Positions 25,038 through 34,017 of a DNA stretch of 64,000 bases are shown here, in pieces; positions within the stretch are counted from its first letter, which is position 1, and every line of letters starts with the position of its first letter. The notes under the pieces were generated by a model. That model worked only from the letters and a program-made list of their open reading frames with translations, had not been told where the DNA came from and did no database searches. The position numbers and the translations under genes are program-made. The stretch is from an uncultured Bacteroides sp. (GTDB lineage: Bacteria; Bacteroidota; Bacteroidia; Bacteroidales; Bacteroidaceae), in contig NZ_OY782855.1 in the NCBI RefSeq assembly GCF_963678425.1, positions 806,001 through 870,000 on the forward strand, given 5' to 3'.

Positions 25038-25111
25038 TTGTACAAAAGATTGTTTTCTTCTGTACAAAAGATTGAATTGTTTTGTACAAAAGGAAACAAT
25101 CTTTTGTACAA
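25038..25111. repeat. Nested TGTACA inverted repeats, second copy
   Basis: Perfect 18-bp outer arms at 25038-25055 and 25094-25111 enclose an inner pair TGTACAAAA/TTTTGTACA (25061-25069, 25080-25088). Four TGTACA hexamers lie in 74 bp. The region lies between convergent genes and is followed by A-runs, so it could act as a terminator for the helicase gene on the minus strand. It is clearly related to 10885-10956. Confidence 0.88.
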
Positions 25112-25137
25112 AACAAAAAAAATATTACCCGAAAGAA

Positions 25138-26460
25138 TTAATCTGCTTCCTCAATCTTTGTCTTTGTTCCCTTAATCTTTTCTCCCTGAATCAGATTAAG
25201 AGTTTGATTCAACTTTGAACGCCGGATAGCAACAAAGGCAAAATGCTCTTTCACATCTATCTGACCTATGTCATCTTTAGTAAGCTTTCCTTTCTTATAA
25301 AGAAAACCAACAATATCAATCTTGTTCACTTTGTCTTTTTTCCCTTTACCTATATATAAGGTAACCCAAAGTGGTTGTGCAGGGCGGGATACTTTTCCTG
25401 ATAATTCAAACGTTTCCGGTTCTTCTGTTACGTATGCAGGCAAAGTCTCATCTTCATTGAGAATGATGTATGAAGTTCCTTCAGCCTCCCAACGTGCCGT
25501 TCTTCCGTTACGGTGAGTAAAAGCATCCTCATTAATGGGAAGATGATAGTGAATAATATTTTCTATTTCGGGAATATCCAGTCCACGAGAAGCCAAATCT
25601 GTTGAAACAAACACATGACAGCTGCCATTACGGAACTTATATAAAGCACGTTCACGGTCGGGTTGCTCCATTCCTCCATGAAAATATTCATTATACAATC
25701 CTTTTGAGGCAAGATAATCACTAACCCGTTCCACTGCATCCCGATGGTTACAGAAAACAATGGTGGAACTGCTGCCTAACGTGCAAAGTAAACGGAACAA
25801 AGTTTCCAGTTTATCTTTATCCGGTGAAAGCACTTTCATCAGTTTCAAGCGAACTGATTGTTCTTCAGGCTCAAGGAAGTCGAGTTTGATCGTCTCATTT
25901 AATCCTGTAAAATCAGGAATTTCTTCAGCATCAGTAGCCGAAAGAAGTATACGTTTCTTTAATCCAGGCAATTGAGCGATGATTTCCGACATCTCGTCCT
26001 GAAAACCGTATTCCAGAGATTTATCAAATTCATCAATCACCAATGTATGTATGGTATCAGGAACAAAATTTCCTTTACCTAAATGGTCGTTAATACGCCC
26101 GGGGGTACCAATAATAATTGCAGGGTGATTGCCCAGAATACTTTTTTTCTCATCAGATATTGGGTGTCCTCCATAGCAACAGCAGGTCTTGAATCCTGTA
26201 TTCATTGATTTAAATACCGATTCAATCTGCAAAGCCAATTCCCTTGAAGGAACTAAAACCAAACTCTGGATCGTATTATTTTCAGGTCTTAGCTCCAGTA
26301 AAAGAGGAAGCAGAAAAGCCAATGTTTTACCTGATCCTGTTGGAGACAGCAAAACTACATCCTTCCCCTGGCTGTTAGCTCTTAAAGAAGCTTCCTGCAT
26401 CGGGTTCAGATTTTCTATCTTTAAACTCTTAAGAGCCTGTTCTATTTGTTCTTGTTTCAT
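25138..26460 (-). CDS. DEAD-box RNA helicase with DbpA-type RNA-binding domain
   Basis: 440 residues. Helicase motifs: SPTGSGKT (about 39-46), PSRELALQ, GTPGR, DEFD (about 143-146), SAT, and HRNGRTAR in the second RecA lobe. The C-terminal 70 residues (KIDIVGFLYKKGKLTKDDIGQIDVKEHFAFVAI) fit the DbpA RNA-binding domain, which in E. coli DbpA binds 23S rRNA hairpin 92. A role in large-subunit assembly is therefore likely. Start: ATGs at 26466 and 26460 are both close to the -7 box at 26471-26478; 26460 is preferred as it leaves a few nt of leader. Confidence 0.88.
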   Translation of the reverse strand: MKQEQIEQALKSLKIENLNPMQEASLRANSQGKDVVLLSPTGSGKTLAFLLPLLLELRPENNTIQSLVLVPSRELALQIESVFKSMNTGFKTCCCYGGHPISDEKKSILGNHPAIIIGTPGRINDHLGKGNFVPDTIHTLVIDEFDKSLEYGFQDEMSEIIAQLPGLKKRILLSATDAEEIPDFTGLNETIKLDFLEPEEQSVRLKLMKVLSPDKDKLETLFRLLCTLGSSSTIVFCNHRDAVERVSDYLASKGLYNEYFHGGMEQPDRERALYKFRNGSCHVFVSTDLASRGLDIPEIENIIHYHLPINEDAFTHRNGRTARWEAEGTSYIILNEDETLPAYVTEEPETFELSGKVSRPAQPLWVTLYIGKGKKDKVNKIDIVGFLYKKGKLTKDDIGQIDVKEHFAFVAIRRSKLNQTLNLIQGEKIKGTKTKIEEAD

Positions 26461-26470
26461 ATTCATGCTA

Positions 26471-26478
26471 CAAAAATA
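26471..26478 (-). promoter_or_regulatory. -7 box for the DEAD-box helicase
   Basis: The minus strand reads TATTTTTG, 5-11 bp before the two candidate ATGs, implying a nearly leaderless transcript. Confidence 0.55.
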
Positions 26479-26618
26479 CGCTAAATATTAAAAAGAAGAT
26501 GTATGTTTCTTCTTAAAAATCCTGATTCACAGAATTGCTAATTCACAGTTTTATCAGTAAAGTTAAGAATTAATTCGGTAGATTATTAATTTAGGGGTAC
26601 ATTTTATACAATAAGTTT

Positions 26619-26648
26619 TTTGTATTGCAACTAGAATTAGTAACTTTG
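26619..26648 (+). promoter_or_regulatory. prs promoter
   Basis: TTTG (26619-26622), an 18-bp spacer and TAACTTTG (26641-26648) fit the full -33/-7 consensus. The leader is about 30 nt. Confidence 0.75.
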
Positions 26649-26683
26649 CAGGCAAATTAATACAAAGGTAATTCAATTACAAA

Positions 26684-27622
26684 ATGAGCGAAAAAGCACC
26701 TTTTATGGTATTTTCTGGCACTAATTCCAGATACCTAGCAGAGAAAATTTGTGAAAGCCTCGGCTGCCCTCTGGGGAATATGAATATCACCCACTTTGCC
26801 GACGGGGAGTTTGCAGTATCTTACGAAGAATCTATCAGAGGTTCACATGTTTTTCTAGTCCAATCTACCTTTCCCAACTCAGACAATTTAATGGAACTGT
26901 TGCTGATGATTGACGCAGCAAAACGTGCTTCAGCTAAAAGTGTCGTAGCAGTTATTCCATACTTCGGATGGGCTCGCCAGGACAGAAAAGATAAACCACG
27001 TGTAGCAATCGGAGCTAAATTAGTAGCCGACTTGTTAGCAGTTGCTGGTATTAACCGTTTAATTACGATGGATTTGCATGCAGATCAGATTCAAGGTTTC
27101 TTTGACGTTCCTGTAGATCACTTATATGCGTCAGGAGTTTTTTTACCCTACATTGAATCATTAGATCTAGATGAATTAGTTATCGCAACTCCAGACGTTG
27201 GTGGTTCTAAAAGAGCCAGCACCTATTCAAAATATTTAGGTGTTCCACTCGTATTGTGCAACAAGTCACGTATTAAAGCAAACGAAGTTGCATCCATGCA
27301 AATCATTGGAGATGTGAAAGGTAAGAATGTTATTTTAATTGATGATATTGTAGATACAGCCGGTACTATTACCAAAGCTGCCGATATTATGCTAGGTGCC
27401 GGCGCGCTTTCAGTTCGTGCTATTGCCAGTCACTGCGTAATGTCTAATCCTGCAACGGAACGTGTAGAGAACTCATCTCTTACTGAAATGGTTTTCACAA
27501 ACAGTATTCCTTATGACAAGGGAGGTTCAAAAGTAAAACAACTATCTATTGCAGAGATGTTTGCTAACACTATTCATCGTGTATACAACAACGAATCAAT
27601 CAGTTCACAATATATTATTTAA
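26684..27622 (+). CDS. prs: Ribose-phosphate pyrophosphokinase (PRPP synthetase)
   Basis: 312 residues, normal for class I. Motifs: FADGEFAVSYEESIRGSHVFLVQS, the ATP-site stretch YFGWARQDRKDKPR, the catalytic His in MDLHADQIQGFF, the PRPP-binding loop VILIDDIVDTAGT, and a conserved C-terminal region. It makes PRPP from ribose 5-phosphate and ATP for nucleotide, histidine and tryptophan synthesis. It has its own promoter and terminator, so it is monocistronic. Confidence 0.95.
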   Translation: MSEKAPFMVFSGTNSRYLAEKICESLGCPLGNMNITHFADGEFAVSYEESIRGSHVFLVQSTFPNSDNLMELLLMIDAAKRASAKSVVAVIPYFGWARQDRKDKPRVAIGAKLVADLLAVAGINRLITMDLHADQIQGFFDVPVDHLYASGVFLPYIESLDLDELVIATPDVGGSKRASTYSKYLGVPLVLCNKSRIKANEVASMQIIGDVKGKNVILIDDIVDTAGTITKAADIMLGAGALSVRAIASHCVMSNPATERVENSSLTEMVFTNSIPYDKGGSKVKQLSIAEMFANTIHRVYNNESISSQYII

Positions 27623-27638
27623 TATATCCCCTGAAATA

Positions 27639-27674
27639 AAAAATGCCGATGTGATAATTCACATCGGCATTTTT
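27639..27674. terminator. Bidirectional terminator between prs and the MORN gene
   Basis: Perfect 16-bp arms AAAAATGCCGATGTGA and TCACATCGGCATTTTT with a TAAT loop, flanked by A and T runs. Confidence 0.9.
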
Positions 27675-27698
27675 TATTATAAAGAATAGATAAAGGAA

Positions 27699-28874
27699 TT
27701 ACTCCTTTTCTACATTATCTAATACTCCAAATTTATAAGATCCACGTCTGGTTCTATTTCCTTCCTTATCAAACTCAACAAAAGGACCGTCTTTTTTCCC
27801 TTGTCTGAAAAAGCCTTCAAAACGATTGCCATCTTTATCTTCCTGAACTCCAGATCCCTCTTCCAGGCCATTAACAAATCCACCTTTATATTTGGTTCCA
27901 TTCTTCAGAATTAGTACTCCCTGGCCATGATAAATATTATTTCTCCAGTCGCCTTCATAATAATCGCCGTTAGCCCAAGTATAAGTTCCTCTGCCATTTC
28001 TCTGATTATTCATCCATTGACCAGTATATACAGTTCCATTGCTCCAGGTGAAAGTTCCTTGTCCATGTTGCATACCTTCTTTAAAATCGCCCTCGTATTT
28101 ATCGCCATTAGCTAATACAAAAACGCCTCTTCCTGTGCGTTGGCCTTTTATATAATCGCCCTCATATTTTTCGCCAGAGTGAAAATAATAAGTCCCTCTG
28201 CCATCCTGTATATCATTCACCCAATCGCCAGTGTATTTATCTCCCGTAGGATAATAATAGGTACCTTTTCCCCAACGGACATTATCTTTCCAATCACCTT
28301 CATATTTTGATTGATCTTCCCAAACAAGAACGCCACGACCGTTTTTCTTATCGGCCTTCCATTCACCTTCATATTTTGCACCGTTCTTCCAGAGATAGGA
28401 GCCTTTTCCATCACGTCTGTCATTCGCCCAATTTCCAGTATATACATCTCCATTATAGTAATACATTGTTCCTTCACCTTGCTGATAGTCTGTATACCAC
28501 ATACCTTCATACTTATTATTATTCATGAAATAATAAGTGCCTTTGCCATGCTGTTGGTCCTGAAACCATTGTCCTTCATACTTCTCACCATCTACAAAAG
28601 AATAAATGCCATATCCTTGCCGTTTACCGTTTGCATATTCACCTTCGTATACATCACCATTTTTAAAGATTGTTTTTCCTTTTCCAGTAGGCTTTCCTTT
28701 TTGAAGTTCACCAGTATAGGTTGCCCCGTCTTTAAAAACATAATTACCTATTTTAATTTCTGTTGAAGGAGCAAGAGTTTCTTTAATTTTAGAGAATAAG
28801 CCACCAATACCCTGAGCTTCAAAAGAAGTAGCTAAAGAGAGAAATAAAAAGAATATATATATTTTTTTTCGCAT
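27699..28874 (-). CDS. Exported 14-repeat MORN protein
   Basis: 391 residues: a signal peptide (about 1-22, KKIYIFFLFLSLATSFEAQG), a short linker, then fourteen uninterrupted 23-residue MORN repeats from about 50 to 371, each close to GxxYxGxxxxGxxxGxGxxxxxN. A short tail follows. MORN repeats form a long beta meander; in eukaryotes some bind lipids, and in bacteria the function is mostly unknown. There is no enzyme domain. The signal peptide places it in the periplasm or at the outer membrane. A -7 box lies 31 bp upstream and a terminator follows, so it is a single-gene unit. Confidence 0.85.
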   Translation of the reverse strand: MRKKIYIFFLFLSLATSFEAQGIGGLFSKIKETLAPSTEIKIGNYVFKDGATYTGELQKGKPTGKGKTIFKNGDVYEGEYANGKRQGYGIYSFVDGEKYEGQWFQDQQHGKGTYYFMNNNKYEGMWYTDYQQGEGTMYYYNGDVYTGNWANDRRDGKGSYLWKNGAKYEGEWKADKKNGRGVLVWEDQSKYEGDWKDNVRWGKGTYYYPTGDKYTGDWVNDIQDGRGTYYFHSGEKYEGDYIKGQRTGRGVFVLANGDKYEGDFKEGMQHGQGTFTWSNGTVYTGQWMNNQRNGRGTYTWANGDYYEGDWRNNIYHGQGVLILKNGTKYKGGFVNGLEEGSGVQEDKDGNRFEGFFRQGKKDGPFVEFDKEGNRTRRGSYKFGVLDNVEKE

Positions 28875-28905
28875 AGTAGAAAGATATTAATAAAATTGTA
28901 TAAGA

Positions 28906-28913
28906 CAAAAGTA
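28906..28913 (-). promoter_or_regulatory. -7 box for the MORN gene
   Basis: The minus strand reads TACTTTTG, fitting TAnnTTTG, 31 bp before the start. Confidence 0.5.
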
Positions 28914-28959
28914 ATAATAATCCATTAAGAGATACAATTTATTAGGTTTTGTTATAATT

Positions 28960-30246
28960 TTAAAGGCTTTTACCAGCAACAACCTCTATCATTTTTTCTT
29001 GATCAAAATACTTTTGAGCCAATGCTTTAATATCTTCGGCTGTTACACTTTGTAAAGCTTTGAGTGATTCTTCAAAATAAGAATCTGAAAGATGTGAGGT
29101 TTGAATAAAAATCCAGGCATCGGATAAAGAGAATGGACCTTCATAGCTTCTGCACATCTCTCCTAACATATAATTCCGAACCATACTCAGTTCTGTCTCA
29201 GGAACCAAATCAGTCTGTAACACAAGCATTTCATGATAGATTTCTTTAATGATATCTTCCACATATTCATTTGCTGCTTCTGTTGAGACCATGAAAACGC
29301 CTGCATCCGGATAAGAAGCTATTCCAGAAGAAATTCCATAAGTATACCCCTTGTCCTCACGGATATTAGACATTAGTCTGCTTCCAAAATAACCTCCGAA
29401 TATAGTCATTAAGACCCTCATCTTATAGTAATCCGGATGAGATCTTTGGATCATTACTTTTCCCATCTTTATACTACTTTGCATAGCTGTAGGCTGCTCG
29501 GTAAAAACTCGTTTCTGAGATGTTGTATCTATAACGTGAGGTGTTAGGAAAACCTTGTTTTGAGACTGTCCCCAGGAATCCTTACCAAATGTATTTTCCA
29601 GCAAATTCAATATATCTTCAGTAACTTTCCCTGCAACATAGATACTGCAATTTCCTGAATGGTAATATTGGTCATAGAATTCTTTTAAACATGACACTGT
29701 TACCTGATTATAATCTGCGGTTTCTGCTAAACGGCCACAAGGATGCTGATCTCCAAAAACAGATCTGGCAAAACTTTTCTGCGCCATATACTCTACCTTC
29801 GTACTATTAATCAGGAACTGCTGTTTATTGTTCTCAACAACCGTCTTCAACTCTTTTTCAGGGAAGAGAGGTTCTTTTACAATAGACTCGACAATTTCCA
29901 ATGTAAAGGCAAAATATTTATTTAGAGAATAAAGGGTAATATAAGAATACTCCATGGAAGTAGAAAGTTCCAGCCAGGCTCCATAATAATCAAGCTTTTC
30001 TGAAATCTCTGCAGAAGTAAATCGTCTGGTTCCTTCCCTTAACATCCTGCTGGTAAACAATGTCTGCAAAAGCTGGGTCTGGGACCATTTACCTGCACCA
30101 ATCAAAATATCCACCCTAACTACCTCTTGATTTCCAGATTCAATAACATTCAGAGGTATGCCATTGGGCATTATTTTTCTTTGAGGTACAGTAATAGCAA
30201 TATTTTCCATTGCTTTAATCTCTGGTTGAATCTTTCTATTCAGCAT
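28960..30246 (-). CDS. M16 (insulinase) family protein lacking the zinc motif
   Basis: 428 residues with the two-lobe M16B fold. Where active members have HxxEH in the first helix, this one reads LFTSRMLREGTRRFTSAEI, so no zinc site can form. The second-lobe substrate-binding Arg/Tyr segment is kept (SRLMSNIREDKGYTYGISSGI). In two-subunit M16 enzymes one partner carries zinc and the other the Arg/Tyr pair; this looks like the latter. No zinc-bearing partner is in the window. No signal peptide is seen. kdsB lies 10 bp upstream on the same strand and should be co-transcribed. Confidence 0.8.
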   Translation of the reverse strand: MLNRKIQPEIKAMENIAITVPQRKIMPNGIPLNVIESGNQEVVRVDILIGAGKWSQTQLLQTLFTSRMLREGTRRFTSAEISEKLDYYGAWLELSTSMEYSYITLYSLNKYFAFTLEIVESIVKEPLFPEKELKTVVENNKQQFLINSTKVEYMAQKSFARSVFGDQHPCGRLAETADYNQVTVSCLKEFYDQYYHSGNCSIYVAGKVTEDILNLLENTFGKDSWGQSQNKVFLTPHVIDTTSQKRVFTEQPTAMQSSIKMGKVMIQRSHPDYYKMRVLMTIFGGYFGSRLMSNIREDKGYTYGISSGIASYPDAGVFMVSTEAANEYVEDIIKEIYHEMLVLQTDLVPETELSMVRNYMLGEMCRSYEGPFSLSDAWIFIQTSHLSDSYFEESLKALQSVTAEDIKALAQKYFDQEKMIEVVAGKSL

Positions 30247-30256
30247 ATTGTTTTTT

Positions 30257-30994
30257 TTAAAATGATTCAGCTCTAATTAAATCTTCTGGTGTATCAATTC
30301 CAATAGTTTCAACGTCAGTTACTCCAACCTTGATAGTATATCCGTTTTCAAGCCAGCGAAGCTGTTCAAGAGATTCGGCTATTTCAAGTGATGATTGCGG
30401 TAAAGCTGTAATCTCTTTCAATACTTCTGCCCGATAAGCATATAAGCCAATATGTTTATAGTAGGTATGTTGCTTCAGCCAGTCTTTCTTATCACTATTT
30501 CTTGTAAATGGAATAATTGAACGACTAAAATAGAGTGCATTCCAGTTCTTGTTCACCACTACTTTCGGCGAATTGACATTCTCCAGAGCTTCAAAAGAAT
30601 CATTTGCAGTAAATGGTTTTACTAATGTAGCAATATGAGTGGCTTTGTCATTAAAACAGGCTTTTATAGATTCCAGTTGAGAAGGTTGAATAAATGGTTC
30701 ATCTCCTTGAATATTGACCACAACATCATATCCTGCTCCGATTTTGGAATATGCTTCATAACAGCGATCTGTTCCGCTCTTATGCAATTCGGATGTCATA
30801 ACTACTTTCCCACCAAAAGCATTCACTGCTTTCTCTATCCTTGTATCGTCAGTAGCAACATACGCTTCATCCAAACAGTCTCGTACTTGTTCATACACCC
30901 TTTGAATAACAGTCTTTCCTCCCAGAATAGCTAAAGGCTTGCCCGGAAAGCGCGTAGAAGCATACCTCGCCGGTATTATTCCAATATATTTCAT
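30257..30994 (-). CDS. kdsB: CMP-KDO synthetase (3-deoxy-manno-octulosonate cytidylyltransferase)
   Basis: 245 residues, normal length. Motifs: start IIPARYASTRFPGKPLA with the CTP-binding Arg and Lys, VVNIQGDEPFIQPSQL with the metal-binding Asp, YFSRSIIPFTR, YKHIGLYAYR, and EIAESLEQLRWLENGY near the end. It activates KDO with CTP for the lipid A inner core. It is followed by the M16 gene in the same unit. A -7 box lies 38 bp upstream, divergent from the folK-like gene. Confidence 0.95.
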   Translation of the reverse strand: MKYIGIIPARYASTRFPGKPLAILGGKTVIQRVYEQVRDCLDEAYVATDDTRIEKAVNAFGGKVVMTSELHKSGTDRCYEAYSKIGAGYDVVVNIQGDEPFIQPSQLESIKACFNDKATHIATLVKPFTANDSFEALENVNSPKVVVNKNWNALYFSRSIIPFTRNSDKKDWLKQHTYYKHIGLYAYRAEVLKEITALPQSSLEIAESLEQLRWLENGYTIKVGVTDVETIGIDTPEDLIRAESF

Positions 30995-31031
30995 TTTGAT
31001 TTTTTATGATTCAATTGAGGTTCCAAAAATA

Positions 31032-31039
31032 CAAAATTA
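31032..31039 (-). promoter_or_regulatory. -7 box for kdsB
   Basis: The minus strand reads TAATTTTG; a second match TATTTTTG lies just downstream at 31031-31024. Either fits TAnnTTTG. Confidence 0.5.
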
Positions 31040-31079
31040 TTTGGTAATACCCGCTTTTTGCAGTTAATTTGTCACTAAA

Positions 31080-31466
31080 ATGAAAGTTATGGAACAACAT
31101 ATATGTCTTATCTCTATCGGTTCAAATACAAATAGAAGCATTAATATTAAGCTAGCACAGGAACAGTTACTGTCCCATTTTCCAAACATCTATTTTGGAA
31201 CAGAGCAAGATACAATCCCTGTCGATATGCAAAACGAAACTCATTTCACCAACCAGATTGCGAAATTCTCTACTTCGCTTTCCATTGAAGAAGTTAAAAG
31301 CATTTTTAAGCAAATTGAATTCCAGGCAGGAAGGCTCCCAGATGATAAGAAAAAAGAGATTGTAAAATTGGATATTGATTTATTGATCTATGACTCTCGG
31401 GTACTCAAGAAAAGTGATTTGGAAAGGGATTATATTATCGATGGATTAAAAGAATTTGGACTATAA
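31080..31466 (+). CDS. Short HPPK-like protein (6-hydroxymethylpterin pyrophosphokinase family)
   Basis: 128 residues. The start LISIGSNTNRSINIKLAQ and the core FTNQIAKFSTSLSIEEVKSIFKQIEFQAGR fit FolK, and KLDIDLLIYDSRVL matches the metal-binding DxD region. The family is usually near 160 residues; this one lacks much of the middle and C-terminal part. The usual GPR before the DxD is replaced (KKEIVKLDID). It could be a reduced FolK or a paralogue with another task. A second start at 31089 is possible. It is divergent from kdsB and ends at a strong terminator. Confidence 0.65.
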   Translation: MKVMEQHICLISIGSNTNRSINIKLAQEQLLSHFPNIYFGTEQDTIPVDMQNETHFTNQIAKFSTSLSIEEVKSIFKQIEFQAGRLPDDKKKEIVKLDIDLLIYDSRVLKKSDLERDYIIDGLKEFGL

Positions 31467-31527
31467 TCCTGATTTATCAACTAATAGAAAGTAGCTAATA
31501 TAAATTGAAACGACCGCAACAATACAA

Positions 31528-31572
31528 AAAAGAGCTCCCTAATTGCTTTTCAAACAATTAGGGAGCTCTTTT
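31528..31572. terminator. Bidirectional terminator between the folK-like gene and PBP1A
   Basis: Perfect 18-bp arms at 31528-31545 and 31555-31572 (AAAAGAGCTCCCTAATTG and complement), 9-nt loop, A and T runs on the flanks. Confidence 0.9.
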
Positions 31573-31585
31573 ATTTTAACTTCAT

Positions 31586-33931
31586 TTATTCAGAGAACAA
31601 GCTATCAATACCTCCGGGATCAGGCGTTGCTGTGGAATCGTTTCCACAAACATTCTTGCTTGCATAAGGAAATACTTCCGATTCTGAGTATCCCAACGAC
31701 TTATCTGCATAAACCTTTTTCATATAAATTCCCCAGATAGGAAGAGCCATTGATGCACCTTGTCCATAGATCATTGTATCAAAGTGAATGTCACGATCTT
31801 CACCTCCTACCCAACATCCTGTTACCAGTTTTGGAGTGAATCCTACAAACCAACCATCAGAGTTACGCTGAGTTGTTCCTGTTTTTCCTCCCACATCAGC
31901 TCTTGTATAGCGGCGCACTCTGCCTCCTGTACCTTCATTAATTACAGCTCGTAACATAACCAACATTTTGGCAGCACTGGAAGCACTGATTACTTCTTCC
32001 ATTTGAGGATGGAATTTAGAAATTACATTGCCCTCACTATCCTCTATCTTTGTCACAAACATTGGATCACAGCGGAGTCCGTTATTCACAAATGCAGTAT
32101 ATGCACTAACCATCTCTCCTACAGATATTTCACATGGTCCCAAACAAAGGGAAGGACTGGCAACAATATTGCGATTCTTAACACCAAAGTGATGAATCAG
32201 GCGTACTAACGAAGAGGCATTTAAACGGCTCATCAAGTAAGCAGAGATCCAGTTATTTGAGTTAGCAAGTCCCCATTTCAGAGTAACCATTTCTCCGTAC
32301 CGCTTATTAGATGAATTGCGTGGAGTCCAGGCTTCACCAGTACCTGTAATTAGGGTTTGCGGTACATTGCGGGTTACGTCACATGGCGTAAAACCATTTT
32401 CCATAGCAAGCGCATAAAGGAATGGCTTAATTGTTGAACCAACCTGACGACGCCCAACCTGAGCCATATCATATTGAAAGAAAGCATAATTAGGACCACC
32501 AACATAAGCTTTTACAGCTCCCGTAGATGGATCCATAGACATAAATCCAGCTCTTAGGAAATACTTATAGTATTTAATAGAATCCAATGGAGTCATCACT
32601 GTATCTTTCACACCGTGCCAGGTAAATACCGACATTTGCTCTGGAGTTTTAAACGCCTTTAAAATATCGTTTTCAGAGTATCCGGCATTCTTCATGGCGT
32701 TATACCGTTCAGATTGTCTCATTGACCTCATTATGATTTCTTTTACCTGTGCTTTTGTCAGCTGATTAGAAAATGGAGCTGTACTTCTACCCTTCTTTTC
32801 TTTGAAGAAAAGAGGTTGCAGATAATGTCCCACATGTTCTTCAATTGCTTCTTCAGCATATTGCTGCATATGAGAATCAATTGTGGTATGTATTTTCAAA
32901 CCATCTGTATAGATGTTATAATTTGTTCCATCTTTCTTCTTATTCTTAGAACACCATCCATAAAGAGGATTATGTTCCCATGCCAAAGAATCTTCGTAGT
33001 ATTTCTGAGATTGCCATGATTCATAATCACCTCTGTGAGGTTCTTTTGCAGTCATCATCATGCGAAGATATTCACGGAAATAAGTTGCAAGGCCTTCTTT
33101 ATGATCTACCCTATGAAAGTTTAATTTCAAAGGAATTGCCATCAACGAATCTCTTTCTTCTTCTGTTATATAACCGGCCTTTCTCATCTGATCTAATACC
33201 ACATTCCGACGTTTCTCAACCAAATCTCTGCGACGCACAGGATTATACAATGAGGAGTTCTTGCACATTCCTACCAATGTAGCTGCTTCTTCAATTTTTA
33301 AATCTGCAGGATCTTTGGAAAAATAGGTATGAGAGGCTGTTTTAATTCCAACTGCATTATTACCAAAGTCATACTTATTAAAGTACATTGTGAGGAGTTC
33401 TTCCTTTGTATAATAACGTTCCAGTTTTACAGCAATCACCCATTCAATAGGCTTTTGAAACAATCGTTCTATAAAGTTCCCCGCGCCTGGAGAATAAAGC
33501 TGCTTGGATAACTGCTGAGTGATAGTACTACCTCCGCCAGCGTTCTTTTGAAAAAGCAGTCCGCGTTTTACTATGGCACGTGCAAGTGCCCTGATATCAA
33601 TACCCGAATGATCTTCAAAACGAACATCTTCCGTGGCAATCAACGCATTAACTAAGGAATGAGACATATCTTTATAGCCTACATATACTCGATTTTCCTT
33701 ATTCAAAGACCATGTTCCAAGTGTTTTCCCATCACTGGACAGAATTTCGGATGCAAATTTGTAGCTAGGATTTTCTAACTCTTCCACATCAGGCATGTAG
33801 CCAATCCACCCCCATGCAATAAAACAAAAGAGAACTGCACTTAGCGCTATAAATGATCCGAAAGCTATCCATAGCCATCGAACCAACCTTTTTATATATA
33901 CAGGAGTTCCTTTTACTTCATCTTGATTCAT
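31586..33931 (-). CDS. Bifunctional class A penicillin-binding protein 1A
   Basis: 781 residues. One membrane anchor at about 17-45, a GT51 glycosyltransferase domain (catalytic E101 in ATEDVRFEDHSG; GGSTITQQ at 133-140), a linker, then a transpeptidase domain with S499-x-x-K502 (GSTIKP), SNN at 558-560 and KTGTT at 683-687. All catalytic motifs are present. It polymerises and cross-links peptidoglycan on the outer face of the inner membrane. A TAnnTTTG box lies 30 bp upstream. It is a single gene between two terminators or divergent promoters. Confidence 0.93.
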   Translation of the reverse strand: MNQDEVKGTPVYIKRLVRWLWIAFGSFIALSAVLFCFIAWGWIGYMPDVEELENPSYKFASEILSSDGKTLGTWSLNKENRVYVGYKDMSHSLVNALIATEDVRFEDHSGIDIRALARAIVKRGLLFQKNAGGGSTITQQLSKQLYSPGAGNFIERLFQKPIEWVIAVKLERYYTKEELLTMYFNKYDFGNNAVGIKTASHTYFSKDPADLKIEEAATLVGMCKNSSLYNPVRRRDLVEKRRNVVLDQMRKAGYITEEERDSLMAIPLKLNFHRVDHKEGLATYFREYLRMMMTAKEPHRGDYESWQSQKYYEDSLAWEHNPLYGWCSKNKKKDGTNYNIYTDGLKIHTTIDSHMQQYAEEAIEEHVGHYLQPLFFKEKKGRSTAPFSNQLTKAQVKEIIMRSMRQSERYNAMKNAGYSENDILKAFKTPEQMSVFTWHGVKDTVMTPLDSIKYYKYFLRAGFMSMDPSTGAVKAYVGGPNYAFFQYDMAQVGRRQVGSTIKPFLYALAMENGFTPCDVTRNVPQTLITGTGEAWTPRNSSNKRYGEMVTLKWGLANSNNWISAYLMSRLNASSLVRLIHHFGVKNRNIVASPSLCLGPCEISVGEMVSAYTAFVNNGLRCDPMFVTKIEDSEGNVISKFHPQMEEVISASSAAKMLVMLRAVINEGTGGRVRRYTRADVGGKTGTTQRNSDGWFVGFTPKLVTGCWVGGEDRDIHFDTMIYGQGASMALPIWGIYMKKVYADKSLGYSESEVFPYASKNVCGNDSTATPDPGGIDSLFSE

Positions 33932-33961
33932 CTTTCTTTGTTCTTATTTCTTAGTTCGGTG

Positions 33962-33969
33962 CAAAATTA
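33962..33969 (-). promoter_or_regulatory. -7 box for PBP1A
   Basis: The minus strand reads TAATTTTG, 30 bp before the start. Confidence 0.5.
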
Positions 33970-34017
33970 TAATAAATCTTTTAATTAAAAAGAACTTTCT
34001 AATAATCATTTTTTTCC

